A stretch of 64,000 nucleotides of DNA, taken from assembly GCA_023974075.1 (NCBI GenBank), contig CM043793.1:9480788-9544787 (forward strand), given 5' to 3'. Positions 1 to 12,939 of this stretch are shown in pieces (position 1 is the stretch's first letter; each line of letters begins with the position of its first letter). The position numbers were made by a program, and so were the translations under genes. The notes under the pieces were generated by a model. That model saw nothing but the letters and a program-made list of their open reading frames with translations, did no database searches and was not told the origin of the DNA. Source of the stretch: Chaenocephalus aceratus. Lineage: Eukaryota; Chordata; Actinopteri; Perciformes; Channichthyidae.

Positions 1-194
1 TTTTCTCCTAGGATCAAATGGTATCTTTGTTAGGATAGAAGGTGTGTGTGCGTGTGTATGTGGTTTACGGGATGAAACACAATCATTTCTTACATCAAAT
101 CAACTAGGCTTTGAGTGTGTGTGATGCAGTGTGTTGAGAACATCAAACAATGCCACTATAAGACAAGAAAAGTGTTTGAATGTGTTCATATAGG

Positions 195-318
195 GGTGTA
201 TTTGTCTGTGTGTATCTGGGGAGTTGGGTTGGTGTGTGTGTGTGTGAGTGTGTATGTATGTGTGTGCTGCATATAGAAATCTTCTTGTCTAGATCAAATG
301 GAGACTTTCTAGTGTTAA

Positions 319-361
<43 letters not shown>

Positions 362-380
362 TGTATGTGTGTGTGCACCC
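195..380. repeat. Compound TG microsatellite
   Basis: Interrupted TG-rich tract with a perfect (GT)n core at 321-357, flanked by imperfect TGTG runs from about 195. ORFs through it (Cys-Val or His-Thr repeats) are artefacts of the dinucleotide. Confidence 0.95.
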
Positions 381-429
381 ATGTGGGAATTCATAACCAT
401 TCAGCTTATTTTTTTTCTTTGTAAACAAT

Positions 430-2035
430 TATTGTAGGAGCTTCATAGTGATTATTCCAAAGACTCGTTAGGATGGGTGGTTTTGTAGTCTCCTCCGTGA
501 ACATGTTCATCTTTAAACTCCACTAATGTCTTAATGCAGCCATTTACAATATGCAGCATTTAGGCGTCGTTAATGTAGCAGTGAAAATGGAGTGCATGGA
601 GAACACAGGGGAATCAAGCCCCATCATCTCTTGTTATAATAATAATTATATAAGAATATACAGTATTTATAGTCCTCAGATGTTGTTTTCTTGATATATG
701 TGCAGCCACACACATGGATGAAAAGCTGGAGCCACCATCAAAGTGTATACTAAGGCAGAAACCATTTTTCAAAAGACAGGCTGCATAATACATACACATT
801 TACATTTAATCAATTGCTCATATTTGTCACATTAATTTATCCAATTTACTTCTCTCTACATCTAAGACATCTATTCCCTGTTTGCGTTGCCTCGGGGCCA
901 GCATTGCTAAAATGACCGGAGGCCGGGGGCCAGTCAAAAAGAAAGTTGTTATAATATTTATCTGATCAAATGAATAACTATTGTAGGACCTATAACTTAT
1001 CTCTTTCAATGATTTAAGGGTATTCAGGGGTTAACCGTTAACCCGAACCTCTGTCAGGGCGTCTGAGGGCACCTTTATTCATACATACATTGAAAGTACA
1101 ACAAAATATCCAACTGTGAATCAATTAATGTTCATTATGAAAACAGAAATGTACAGGCACTCTAAATGTAATGAACTGATATCAAATGTAAATTGTCTGG
1201 TGAATCCCAAATGAGGGGTTGCTAAAATTCTTACAAAATATTTATTTATTTATCAGTTATTTAAACGTAATTGTATTTTATTCAAATATATCCTTCATTG
1301 TCATGGTGGCCCCCTTTAGCTGGCACACAATGTGCCCTAAGCTTCTCATTTGGATACGCCACTGCCCGATTTTCCAAAGTGTATGTATTGATGCGGCAAA
1401 AAAACAGACACTTCATCTGGTTCGATGCCTTCTACTTTATCGACTAGTTTTCTGTCTGAATGGTGTGTTTTTGTATCAAATCATACACTTTATAACGAAC
1501 GTCTCATAGCTCACTTCAAACGTTTTATATGTGATTTTTGTGCAATTACTAAAAATCATTGTGAAAAGGTTACTTTTAAGGACTACATCAGACAAAGAAC
1601 AGAAGGAGTAGAAAATAATTAGTTTACTTCACAGTTTATCGGCTGTAACAAATTCATCGGTTTTAGTAGGCGCTAAAGATTTGCACAAGCTTTATTCTAA
1701 AACACTATAGTCAAACGGACAATTATATTACACATTTTTTTTATCGCATGATCTATAATCTCAAGCCCCTGAACAGATTTGAAAAAGATTATCAGTAGAA
1801 GTATAATACATTGTTTTAAGTTAACCTATGAAAAAAGAAGCTTTGGCCGACAGCAATGCTTACTCAACTTATGCAATCATAAAAAACATTGACATATCAC
1901 ATACACGCTAAATGCTAAGTAGTTCGGCTTAAAGGCATTATAATACTGTGTTTCAGTTCTTTGAAATAATGAATATTTCAGATTGTACTCTGATATTTTT
2001 TATAAACAGTTTGTCTCTCCTCTCTCTCCCTGCAG
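430..2035. other. Unannotated AT-rich sequence
   Basis: I see no convincing gene, repeat end or RNA here. Open frames are short, and a pyrimidine tract builds up from about 2008 into the acceptor-like site at 2035. Confidence 0.6.
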
Positions 2036-2083
2036 TGTCGGAGCCAACCCCCCCTCAGGCTCAGGCCGTTCTCCAAACAGCGG
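2036..2083 (+). CDS. Candidate 48-nt internal exon, unidentified gene
   Basis: A long pyrimidine tract ending CTCCCTGCAG directly precedes this segment. It is followed by CGG then GTAGGT; an alternative GTAAAC donor lies 4 bp later. The length is 48 nt, a multiple of three, and all three frames are open: frame 0 reads CRSQPPLRLRPFSKQR, another gives VGANPPSGSGRSPN. Base composition is more GC-rich than the flanks. I do not recognise a protein family. Chance splice-site pairs of this quality do occur in 64 kb, so this is a candidate only. If real, it may join the exon-like segment at 15296 in phase 0 or 1. Confidence 0.3.
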
Positions 2084-3419
2084 GTAGGTAAACACTCGAA
2101 ACCCTAAATCACTTCCATGCTGAAGGAACAGGACGTACTCGCACACACAGCTGACTGTACAACACATGCCACAGATTTCGATCAGAGCATACAAAACATA
2201 GCGTGCTGGATGATATCTTGGTTCAAAACATCACATGATATCTGGGATCAAGCGTACTGGAACTCACGAGAAAGAGAGGATTTGCAAGCAGCATTACACA
2301 TTGTGTTTCATACATTTGAAAGAATTCTCAAGGTGATTTAAAAGGTTAGACCTCTGCTCAAGTTGGGGCTTGCTGGGGGTTCAGTGAATTCACCAGACTC
2401 AATGTACCCGTCAGGAATGATACACGTGGACGTTATACAATTAACGTTATACAAAGAATTAGCAAATGGTCTTCCTGACAGTTCACAGTTTTTGACAGCA
2501 ATTAAGCTTTTGATGTTATGTTGAATTATGTTATCTCCTATCACGAGGTCCTGTGGTTAAAGTGTTTCCACACCATAAACAAACTTTTTTGTCCTCTGGA
2601 ACTTTCCACAGTTCTGGAGCATTGGGGTGGGCTTTGCAGCGCTAAGCTTTCAGATTTGTGGAGTACTCGTGTGTCACAGGATACCATGAACAACACACAC
2701 ACTTTTCCACTCATGACTGGAGGCCGCCGCTTTGATCTTCCGTGTTTGGCTGCCACCCTCCCTCCTGTCCTTCTTCTTTTACCATTCATGTTCGATTTCA
2801 TACTATAGTATTATATAACCTCATTAAAAAAAAATCATGAAGACAATAGCTTTTCTATAGAACTTTTAAATATAATAATAATCCTGGCGCTTTCGCACAT
2901 TACTAGGCTGATACCCCCTCGGTCTCAAACACATCTTTCATCTCACACTGCCTATTCTCTCTGTCAGTGCAGTGAGTGTAAAACAAACCTGGTTGAGTCT
3001 GTAATCCCATGGTTTGTGTTTCTGTGAGCGGCCCTGTGAGGTCGCTGGGCATTGAGGGTTCAGAGGTGTATCGCTGGCAGCTGTTTAATACAGAATCAAA
3101 GCAGAGGAAAGACACCCTGCGTTGATCATTTGAGAAGCATGAGGTCAGCGCCAGGCTTTTTGTTTTCTCTCTGGCCAGGGCTACCAAAGTGCTCCTCGCA
3201 TGGGGGTCCAGAAGATGATTCTTTGATGCTGGTTTTCCTGTGCCAATTACACATTTTGAAAAGATGTTGATGGTGCAGCTGGCCTGAACCTTCTTATACA
3301 TGGTGCTTCCTTAGCATTCATGGATAAGTCTCGTTTATTTACTCCCACACTTTATTTTTGTCTCACAGCAAGCTGCTGCCCAAAATACTCACTAGAGCAC
3401 CACGTGTGTATTAATCCAG
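2084..3419. other. Unannotated intergenic or intronic sequence
   Basis: No feature supported. Short ORFs on both strands lack family similarity that I can recognise. Confidence 0.5.
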
Positions 3420-3815
3420 GGGAGTGGGGTTTCCTGTAGTGTGTTATGCATGTGTGCATAACACATGACGTGTCTGCAAAGCATAACATCTTAAAGTTCC
3501 CCCTGCCTGTAACACCTCCATTGGTGACATCACTATGTAACACTTGCGCTTCTATTGGCTAGCGCTCCAACACATTGTACATGATAGGCTAAGGGGCGGG
3601 ACATCTCTAAAAGGTTGACCAATCACAACAGAGCCGGCCAGCTAACCAATCAGAGCAGACTGGGCTCTGGTTTCAGACGGAGGGTGAAAAGAGGTGCTGC
3701 AGCACAGCAGTATGAGAACAACAAAGAGCTTTTTGAACATTAAAGCATGGAGACATGTTTCAGTAGAGGCACAACATACACACATGAAACATGGAAATGA
3801 GCCTAATATTTCTTC
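3420..3815 (+). mobile_element. Family I TTAA MITE, copy I1 (degenerate left end)
   Basis: It contains the family I core: CTTGCGCTTCTATTGGCTAG, CCAATCAGAGCAGACTGGGC and GGGTGAAAAGAGGTGCTGCA, followed by a GAGCTTTTTGAACATTAAAG block. The right end GAGCCTAATATTTCTTC abuts TTGA, a decayed TTAA. The left part (GGGGTTTCCTGTAGTGTGTT) matches the family start but its TTAA terminus is lost. No coding capacity. Eight copies of the family lie in this window. Confidence 0.75.
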
Positions 3816-3819
3816 TTGA

Positions 3820-5099
3820 ATTGCGAACCGGAAGAGGCAACACAGTGCTGACAAAATAACAGCACATTTTAAGGAGGATGCATTGGGTTACATTACGATG
3901 CGTTCAAACTCTATTAAGTAAAACCTTAGAAATTGGGTAAGCTAAATTAGAAAATGATTATGATGTGTTTGAATATCTTTTATCTTGTAAAATTGCTATG
4001 AAATGAAAATAAATTGAAGGGGATGTTTTCACTGCGCTATACAATAGACTTTATAGGGGGAATTATGACCTGTTTAACCTTCTAACCTAATTATTTTTTT
4101 ACTGTCTTCGGCGCCTTGGATGAGGGGTTCAATTGGGAACATTCTAAAACTAAAACTAAAGTAATGATAAAACATGAGTGATACATGTAGTACCAGATAA
4201 GGCTGATGTATTCCTGTTCTACTGATTTTGCCCAAATGACCTGCATTTTCCTCTTTTTTTCAAGTTTAAACTGATTTTGACACAGATTTGATGTGCCATG
4301 CATCCAATGGTTATTCATTTAATTATTTATTTGTGCAAAATGATAAAGTCTCAAATCTTAGATGTCAAGAGCAGCCCAGAAAATATGCGTTTAATACAAA
4401 CACTAATATATTTAGTCGTCAAAGGCCGAATGGAAGCACAGATCAAAGAAGATAGCGCGACCCTGTTGAATGCTTAAAGCTTACTTTGCATAGCTTGGAT
4501 GTCTGCTTTGCATATATAGTAGGGCACGTTATACTGCAGACATTCAGTTGACTTCATCAGCAATACAACTGATGATTAAACTGAAAGAAATAAAAACTTC
4601 AAATGGGAAAATATGACCACTGGAAAGAAACTTGAAATACTTGTACTACTATTTATAAAGGCCTGATGCCTGTGGCAAATGAAAGAGTGAAATAATCCAT
4701 GTAAATGTCAAACATAACAGAAACTAAATTACAATAAGGATTTTAGTGGAGATACACTTCATAGCAATAATTAAAACGATGATATAATTGTAAAATCCTG
4801 TTTGATTATTTTCATTAAAATGCATATAAAAAAGTGTGTTTGCAGCTTTCTCCCGTGTGGCAGGGCACATGCCTGCTATTTAAAGTTGTATTTGATGTAT
4901 TACACTCTGTTTTGAGTTTCTACCATAGCGTGCTTCAATGTTCAAAATGTTTTTATTTGTTCATACTCTCCGTCTGAATATACCTGTACTTACCGTCTGT
5001 CTGAAACACAAGTACATTGCTAGGCAACAGTTTGGGACCATGTTAACTTCCTGTCAGCTGATGGTAAACGGACTGTATTTATGAAGAGCTTTCTCCCGT
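3820..5099. other. Unannotated AT-rich sequence
   Basis: AT-rich with no recognisable gene, repeat end or RNA. Confidence 0.5.
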
Positions 5100-5275
5100 C
5101 TTTACGACCCCTGTAACACGCTTTACTACAAGTCATCATTCACACCTCATTCATACAGAGCAATGTGCCATTTCTGCTCAAGTTAGCAATTTCACATTCA
5201 CCCATTGGGAGCAACTGGTGGTTAAGTATCTTGCCCAAGGATACATCGACACGTTGACTGCTTTCATCAAACTCA
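5100..5275. repeat. Fragment of a dispersed teleost repeat
   Basis: The phrases TCATTCACACCTCATTCATA and CTTGCCCAAGGATACATCGA resemble a repeat fragment I associate with many fish genomes (containing 'gggagcaa...ttaagt.tcttgcccaagga'). No ends or target duplications are visible and the class is not determined. Confidence 0.4.
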
Positions 5276-5764
5276 TCATTACATGGCATTTACAAACACT
5301 GTAACCGTGACACTTAGGAAATACATGAATCAACCAGTATTTACATATATAGCAACTACACCAGCTTTATAAAGCTTTAAATTAGGGGACATTTAAATAA
5401 AGGTCAAGATAAAATAAATCACCAACATCTGAGCTGTCAGTTGGACAAAATAGTTTTAAAAGATGAAAACAGTGCAGGCTTGACATTTGAGCTGTTATAT
5501 AAGGTTTAAAACGTAACCTTTCCATGATGGAGTAAGTGAAGACTCGGGCGGTGGATACACAACTGCTACTGTTCTGCTTTGAACACTGATGTCTCCAGGC
5601 AGTGGCGCAGGAGGACAAACTGCTACAAACCCACAGAACTTGAGTCAGAGACTGAAAATATTAAATGGGAAAAGACCATTTTTCCCACCAATGTAAGGGG
5701 TTGATATCACAAGATGTCTCACCTGATACAGGCTGTAGTGTTTCCTCATAATTATAATACTACA
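5276..5764. other. Unannotated sequence
   Basis: No supported feature. The last part may be 3' flank of the adjacent LINE, which runs right to left. Confidence 0.5.
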
Positions 5765-6175
5765 TATGTTCCTATCCCTCTCTTCTTCGAGTCCGTAGCA
5801 ATCTCAGATGTCGTTCTGCCAGTATCGGGCACAGGCCACAGCTGGTGGGGTCGGTTCTGCCAGGTCTTCTGGACTGCACCGGGGGGCATCGGCACATTCC
5901 AGTAGGTGGGACATTGTCTGCACTGATCCACAGCTGCACGTGTCTTCTGTGGTGTAGTTCCACACTTTCATCAGTGCTTTGCACCTCCCCTGTTCCACAC
6001 GCAGTCTATTAAGTGACTTCCAGGTGGTCCAGCCGAGGTCGTGGCCACGAGCGGGGCTTTCCGTTGTTGTGATTCCTCTGTGCAGCCATTCAAGAGCTCG
6101 TGTGTCATTTCTTTGCCATTCATCTTCCCAGATGTTGGTCCTTGCTGCTCGTTTGGTTGTCCGATCCCTAACTAA
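5765..6175 (-). mobile_element. LINE ORF2 C-terminal remnant (jockey/I-like)
   Basis: Minus-strand translation from about 6000 to 5804 reads EQGRCKALMKVWNYTTEDTC, then CSCGSVQTMSHLLECADAP and a PAVACARYWQ tail. This is the terminal Cys-rich C-x-C-G...Q-T-x-x-H-L-L-x-C signature found at the end of many jockey/I-superfamily non-LTR reverse transcriptases. The upstream part is out of frame or decayed. After the stop the sequence ends in a purine-rich GAAGAAGAGAGG segment, a plausible short 3' tail. It is severely 5'-truncated and inactive. The exact clade is not assignable by eye. Confidence 0.7.
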
Positions 6176-6179
6176 CTAG

Positions 6180-7105
6180 CCAACATACATTTCCCCTAAA
6201 AGAAAAAATACACATTTGTTCTCATCATTAGTATTAAAAATGTAATGGAACAGACGGAGCCAATATTTTCAAAAATATGACCAAAATGGATGCTCCAACT
6301 GCTTAATGACATTTTACTATCAAACCAAAAATGTTTGGCTTTTTTTGGTCAGAAAACTTTATTTTGGATTAATTTCAGACACACTAAGAATGTCTAGCTT
6401 CACCAACCACTTCTTTTTAAGTATACCTTTCTGTTATTTTTACACTGGTTGTTTGCCAGGACATCTCAACTGCTCAGTGATTCCACAGCGTGATCTTTTG
6501 CGTTTCGCTTGACAAATCCGTTTCCTACCAGACTCTCTGATTCCGTTTTAATTTCCTCCCAGACCTAAAGCATCCCCCCATTAAAGCCCACAAGATTACT
6601 TTCCAATTCAAACAACTGTGTAGTCAGCTTTGCTTTCATGTTATAGCACAAGGTACACACGTTCTCTTGTGATTGTAATTCCTCTAAAAGAGCGGCATGT
6701 CACTTCAGGCTGAGCCCTCAGAGGGCGGTCGAGGTAGAGAGTCCAGGGACACTTGAATTATTACTTTAAATGTAATCATTCCAAGATGTAGCTTGAAAAT
6801 AATGTAAACCCTAATAAGCAACATACTTAGTTTTTGAAAGCTAAGCTTATTTAGTTATTCATCCAATTGTTGTTTCACTGGGTTCTTGTCCATCAATCAA
6901 TTCATTTAACCAATGTCTTTTGACATGAAAGTGGATACTCTGTATTCAATTTAGAGACAATAACATAAGCAGGGACATTTGAATGACATGAAATCAGCAT
7001 TTCAATACATAGATTTTGAATGCATGGGGAAAATACCTTTATGTTATCTTTTGACCGATCAAATAATAAAATATAAATGGCTGCATTTGTACTAAATCCG
7101 GCCTA
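6180..7105. other. Unannotated AT-rich sequence
   Basis: No gene or repeat boundary recognised. Confidence 0.5.
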
Positions 7106-7109
7106 TTAA

Positions 7110-7667
7110 AAAGGGGCATTGTATGCTCATTTACAGGTTCATATTTGTGTTTTGTGCCTCTACTGTGACATGTTGACATTAATGTTCAAAAAGCTCTTTA
7201 TTTTTCTCATACTGCCTGTGCTGCAGCACCTTTTTTCACCCTCTGTCTGAAACCAGAGCCCAGTAAGATCTGATTGGTACAATGTGTTGGAGCACTAGCC
7301 ATTAGAAGCGTGTTACATAGTGATGTCATTATGTTATGTAACTAAATAAAGGACTACAATGGAGGCATTTCAATTTAAAATAAGTGACATAAATAATATA
7401 TCAAAGTAATGAGACCTTATCAAAATATAACTGATGGGACTGTTTTTTTTAATGTATGTTTTTTACATAACAGTTATTATTGCACACTACAATTGGTTTA
7501 TTGCACAATATTGCAACAGTCTGTATTGAGTGGGGGTCTACCAGGGGCCGTGTTGGCTGTCAAGCCTGACCACTGCATTCTTTATTTTAGTCTTTGCAGA
7601 ACATGTACATGTACACACAACTATGTAACACACTACAGGAAAAGGAAAACTCAAAAATGTGGCCTTT
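7110..7667 (-). mobile_element. Family I TTAA MITE, copy I2, complete ends
   Basis: Flanked by TTAA at 7106-7109 and 7668-7671. In minus orientation it has the family phrases, e.g. CTGCCTGTGCTGCAGCACCT and CACCCTCTGTCTGAAACCAG, and the end CACACTACAGGAAAAGGAAA before GGCCTTTTTAA. It is longer than its relatives because of extra AT-rich sequence in the middle (about 7370-7500). Confidence 0.8.
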
Positions 7668-7671
7668 TTAA

Positions 7672-8079
7672 AATGTTTGATTTGAATGCATATAAAGTGT
7701 ATATTTATTGACTGTCATTCTAAGCATTGACAGCAATCAGAATAAGGGCTTGGCAGCCGTAGTCAATCGCACACCAATATCAAAAAAGCCGAACCAGCTA
7801 TAAATACACGATCACTCATCAGCATGATGCGCTCATGACCTGGTTCATGTTGAAAGACAGAACGAGTCACATGCTCCAAAGAGCTGTTCAAACTAGGTCA
7901 GGGGCAGCTGTCAACAAATCACATACACTTTGACCAACTTCAGCAACATCACATGACACCATGTCCAGGCTCATAATACTGAATAGGTAGTGTGAGATAT
8001 AGGAAGTCAGGATTTCATGCCCTGAATAAAAATGTCCTAAAAAGGGTCACTAAAAGTTGAACATGTGACCTGCTAATGT
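7672..8079. other. Unannotated sequence
   Basis: Nothing recognised. Confidence 0.5.
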
Positions 8080-8262
8080 TTAATTGAACTATTCATATTT
8101 TAGACTGCACTGTAACTTTTATCCATGTATTTTTCCTTAATGTTTATTTTATTAGCTTTTCTTTTTTAATGCTTAATGTCTTTCATTTCTTTTTTGTAAA
8201 GCACTTTGAATTACCCTGTGTCGAAAAATATAAAATAAACTGCCTTGCCTTGCCTAGAATTG
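8080..8262 (+). mobile_element. L2-type LINE 3' end
   Basis: The string TTTGTAAAGCACTTTGAATT, followed by TATAAAATAAACTGCC and a short (CTTGC)n tail at 8245-8256, is the characteristic 3' terminus of fish L2-like LINEs (TGTAAAGC.CTTTGA...). It is preceded by T-rich 3' UTR. No ORF part is retained. Confidence 0.7.
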
Positions 8263-9069
8263 CAGCATAAACAGAGCTTAAGTATTTGGGGATTTTTAGA
8301 TAGAGATTTTGTACAGTGTGCACCCTTGATCTAATCTGTTTCTTTTTGCGATGGTTGTTGTTACGTAAATTGAAGTCCTTTTGTTGTGAAAGGCTCTCTA
8401 GATGCTTCGAATAAATCTCTGCTGACCTCCGAACCCTTACACAACAGCTTTCTTTGGCATAATAAGTCTGTTGGAGCAGCTGATGACAGCCCACAGAGGT
8501 TTAACTCGGGCTGTCAATGTTTACTCTCACAATTAATCTGGAGACCTTTAACGCATTACCAAGTTTGAGCCAAACTGCTATTATCCCAACTTAGATGTTT
8601 ACCATGAAACACAAAGGAAGCTGAGAAACGGACACAAGCTACATGTATTGCACTGACCGCACACCATTGGAAATCTGTAAGAGCCATCACTACCTCGCTG
8701 TAACGGCACACCCTAATCCATGACGAATGTTCTGCACTCGTTCGCTTTAGGTGTGCTGAAAACAGAGAAAAGGCATTTTGCTGAACTATGCCTTTGTTTC
8801 TAGAAGTTGCACAGTGGTGGGGGATAGCAGACAGGGTCTCCACTGTAGAAACATATAGTGCTGCATTACCATTTGAGCATACCTTCCATGTGTGTAGCAT
8901 ACATTATACAGAGACAGCAGGTTTGTTAATGATTTGGCTAAGTGTCGGAAGATTGTCCGACTTCATGCCAATAAACAAGAAATCACATTATAATAAATTA
9001 CAAAACCCTCTCATTTCGGTTACAAGTTTGTGATGCATTTCTTTATTGCGACACCATTAGTGTAATTGC
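8263..9069. other. Unannotated sequence
   Basis: No supported gene. ORFs of 60-114 codons occur on both strands without recognisable domains. Confidence 0.5.
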
Positions 9070-9785
9070 AGTGTTGTAGTCAAGTCACAAATTCTCGTGT
9101 CCGAGTCACTCTCAAGTCCCCACTATTTGAGTCCGAGACCAAGTCTGAGTCACCGATAGGGAAGGATCTGAGGCGAGTCATCATTATCGGTGCTCCAGTC
9201 CGAGTCCAAGTCCGAGTCACCCAAGAAGAATCGGAGTCGGAGTCTAGTCGGAGTCGGAGTCGGAGTCGGAGTCGGAGTCGGAGTCGGAGTCGGAGTCGGA
9301 GTCGGAGTCGGAGTCGGAGTCGGAGTCGGAGTCGGAGTCGGAGTCGGAGTCTAGTCATCATTGCCTGTGTTTCGAATACGAGTCACAATTCCCAGTCATC
9401 ATGTGTTACTCTGAGTGGATATATTTGTTTACATTTAGCTGTTGGTTTGTTTTTTATAAATAAAAATGTGTTATTGTCTACATTTCTTTAATCCTTTTAT
9501 TTTGTGTGTGTTTCTGCACATCTCTAGACTGGGAATAGCAGGGACGCGGTACGAGAACTCGCCTTGCAGCTGTACACACCTGGGGCACAGTACATCCATA
9601 TACAAGACAAAACTTGTTCGAATCCAAATCCAAGTTCGATCTTCAATGTGCGAGTCCCGGTTCGAGTCCAAGTCCACCAGTGCGCGAGTCGGAGTACGAA
9701 CGGGGTGTACGAGAATTCACAAGTTTGAGTCGAGTCACGAGTCCCGAAAATCGACACCCAAGTCCGAAACAAGGAGTCGTGTACT
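9070..9785. repeat. GAGTC-rich dispersed repeat with CAGTG end
   Basis: Begins CAGTGTTGTAGTCAAGTCAC, a hAT-like terminus (C-A-G-N-G), and continues as degenerate GAGTCCGAGTCCAAGTC phrases on both sides of a perfect hexamer core, interrupted by about 230 bp of unrelated AT-rich DNA (9400-9600). Similar GAGTC-type repeats are common in fish. The far end and target duplication were not located. Confidence 0.6.
9249..9351. repeat. (CGGAGT)n hexanucleotide array
   Basis: About 17 uninterrupted CGGAGT units, bounded on both sides by TCTAGTC. The Ser-Arg and Leu-Arg dipeptide ORFs through it are repeat artefacts. Confidence 0.95.
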
Positions 9786-10779
9786 CTGTGTATTTGTTAT
9801 ATCTTCTTCCAAAATATCAGTAACTACTAGTATTTTCAATGTGATGTATTTTACATACACTCGCAGCTTAGACTGGTATTCTCCAAACTTAGACTAGCAT
9901 TGAGACATTCAATCAAATCTCAAGGGCTTTGGTCATTGGAAGGCTATATAACTTCTAAGCGTCTATTAAAACTGGGCTAAATTATGTTTAGAAAATGAAA
10001 ATATCAGATAGCTTAGACAACAATTTATTTAACAACATTTTAAGACTTCTGTTCTTCCTGACACAAGCTGTGCAAAAGCAAATCAGTGAAAGTCTTCTCT
10101 ATGTCAGATTGACATCAGAGAAACACAGATAACTTTAAGACAAATGTGAACAACAGAATCCTAATCGTTGAAGATGAAGAGGAGAGGTCAGTCGGGTCAA
10201 AGGTTAGACTCCCCTCTTGGCTGTAAACATGGAAAGGCAACCTCACCAGGTCACTTTGAGTTCAGGCCCGTCCCGGTCATCAAGATAATAACCCAGTTTT
10301 GTTCAGATGTCGTAAATCAGAGGTCTCTCGGTGGTCATCCTCTATCAGCAGCTTTGTAGTAGGGAGATGTCACAGGGTCAGAGGTCACAAGTAGTAGTTC
10401 TGCTTTGAGGCCCAAAGCAATTATCTTATGACTGGAAGAAAAGTGCTGAGTGGCACAGTTGACTAAAGGCTTTCCTGTTTACTAGATTGTTTATTGCTGC
10501 CTTCCTCATGTAATCCTTTCTTTGTTATTCTCCATTTTACTTTCTTTCTCTGGATATGTTACTTCTCAACTTTTGGCGGTTTTGGAAATGTATTATTACA
10601 GTTCCTTTAAAATGACACATTTCTGTCATTACATGAACTAAACAAAGCACATCACAATTGCTTGTGTTTTAGAGATAATTGCAAGGCAATTTAAGTTGTT
10701 TCTCTGTTGGGTTAAAAGTTGATCACAAACAAATTGATTCAACTCATAAACTTTTTATTTTATTATTATTTAATTTTAG
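9786..10779. other. Unannotated sequence
   Basis: No feature recognised. Confidence 0.5.
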
Positions 10780-11235
10780 CGTCATATTTGTATTGTGTGT
10801 GTATTTTGTGCCTCGACTGTGTCATGTTTCCATGTTTTAATGTTCAAAAAGGTCTTTATTTTTCTCATTCTGCCTGTGCTACATCATCTCTTTTCACCCT
10901 CTGTCTGAAACCAGAGCCCAGCCTGCTCTGATTGGTTAGCTGGTTGTTCTTTACTGTAATTGGTCAAATGTTTAGATGTATCCAGCCCCTTAGCCTACTA
11001 GTACAATGTTGTGTAGTAGTAGGTGATATAGCCAATATAAACGTGTGTTACATAGTGATGTCATTATGTTACAAACAAAGAGTCCAATGGAGACGTTCCA
11101 GGCAGGGGGGGGAGTGTGTGGGAGAGAAACTCCGTCTGGAGGGAGCTTTGGGATTTTTGTCTTTGCAGAACTATTTTCATTCACAAAAACCTATACACAC
11201 TTTGGGGAAATCCCAAAAAGCACAATTGGGCCTTT
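10780..11235 (-). mobile_element. Family I TTAA MITE, copy I3
   Basis: Minus-strand copy with CACCCTCTGTCTGAAACCAG, TGCTCTGATTGGTTAGCTGG and TTACATAGTGATGTCATTAT. The right end GGGCCTTTTTAA gives TTAA at 11236-11239. The left end is eroded. It retains the GGAGGGAGCTTTGGGATTTT segment lost in several other copies. Confidence 0.75.
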
Positions 11236-11239
11236 TTAA

Positions 11240-12939
11240 AGTTACTAGTTTAATTGCTTTTCCGAATGAACAACACATGCAGTACCTCACATCCCATCAA
11301 TGTAGAAGATGAAGCAGATTATTTTTGCCAGAGCCCCTTGCGTTGGAAACCCTGCTGCAATGCTGAAATGGCTCCATTCAAATGAACGAGAAGACCTTTT
11401 TTCCTTTCAAGGCTCTGTCGGTCACAACATCGCCTTTACTGTTTAACCTAATATTAACATTGCCAACAACAATATTTGTAGGCAAAATGAATATAAGCTA
11501 CAATAAAGACTCTGCATTTCATTCTATGGATGCCCCGTCAGTGGCTGTTGTTTAAAAAAAAGAATTCCTAAAACTGACCAGTGAACCGATGACCTGTACA
11601 ATCTGTTCTTTCTTTTCAATTAGTCTCTGCTCTACCCAATGAATGATTCATAGAACTCAGTCTGTATTAATAACTAATAAGGATAAGTGATATTAGGGAA
11701 CAGCTTGTCCGCTGGCATGGCATGGGTCAAAAAGGTCTGAGATTACACCATTAAAGCTGTGTCAGAACTTCCACTCGCGTTGCAGGAGGCCATTTGATGA
11801 AGACCATATTTTGAACCACTTTGCTGGTATTATCTGACCAGCTTGTTAATTATATTGGTCATTACGAGCCTTGTTCATGCCAGTATGTTCTGCTACTGCT
11901 CTGCATGTGGCTTGTACAGTAAAAGGAGGCTGTATTCAGAATTGAAAAATGAGTTGATCCCTTGATCCTCTGGCAAGATAACGCAAACAGCTCAAAACCT
12001 CCAGGATTTAATCGGTCAAATCCCTCTTTTCGCTAATATGGTTTAAGAGGATTTCTCCATATGTTATTATGGCAGCAGGAAAGTCATTTCCTGAGAAGAG
12101 TTAATATCCTCTTCAAAAAAAATCTAAATAAATCTCAGCGTTATATGTTTGACCCTATTCTTCAGTTATGACATCCCAATGTTCCTTCTTCTGCAGACCC
12201 ATGATAACACACAAACAAATATGTGCACATACCTACACTAAATCAGACACATACTCATAAGTTACCTCACCAAGAAGGAGAATAAAGATAAACATCTATC
12301 GTGGCAGCGTCAAAGTGGCCCTTCCCATTGATTTCCTCTTTCTGTGTCACAGAGAAACACATTGGCTAATAGGACTGAGTTATGCAACAGCATGCAGCTG
12401 TGGGCTTTTACCCATACATCCCTGCTAGTGCTCAACTTGAGGAGATTAAAGTTGAGTGAATGCCCACCCTGCTGCACATGGACGCTGGGGCTGCAGGGCC
12501 ATTTTCAATTATGTTCCCGTCTCTACTTTTGCCTTTTTTCCCCACTCAGGGAGCTACAGAGTAAACATGTTTTTGTTTTAAAGATGCGCAAAAAAAGCAT
12601 CTTTAACACAAATTGCTTTTTATTTCACTGGCTGCCGATTACTCAGTGATTCATTTGTAAAAACGTACAAGTTTGTGGGTGCTAGTCGCAAGAGAGTGGA
12701 ATCAACAGTGTGTAAAATCACTTTTGTTTGCTCTCCATAATTCTTATTTGTTTAAACTACAACAAGATGAACATATTTGACCGTGATTTAATTGTAATAC
12801 ACGTTTCAAAATGATGCCGAAGTAACAACATACTGATACCGGTTAGTAAAAACCATGAATTAATGCTTTGACAAGTCTGCAGACAGACGGCAGGCAAAGA
12901 ACCTTTTAAAATGCGAGTTTTCTGAATGGAGATCGGCTA
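11240..12939. other. Unannotated, repeat-poor sequence
   Basis: No gene or mobile-element end recognised. Confidence 0.45.

Noticed and set aside
9066..9491. Arg-Ser (SR-like) 141-codon ORF
   Set aside because: Ser-Arg repeats come from CGGAGT units; no RNA-binding domain, and the host is a dispersed repeat.
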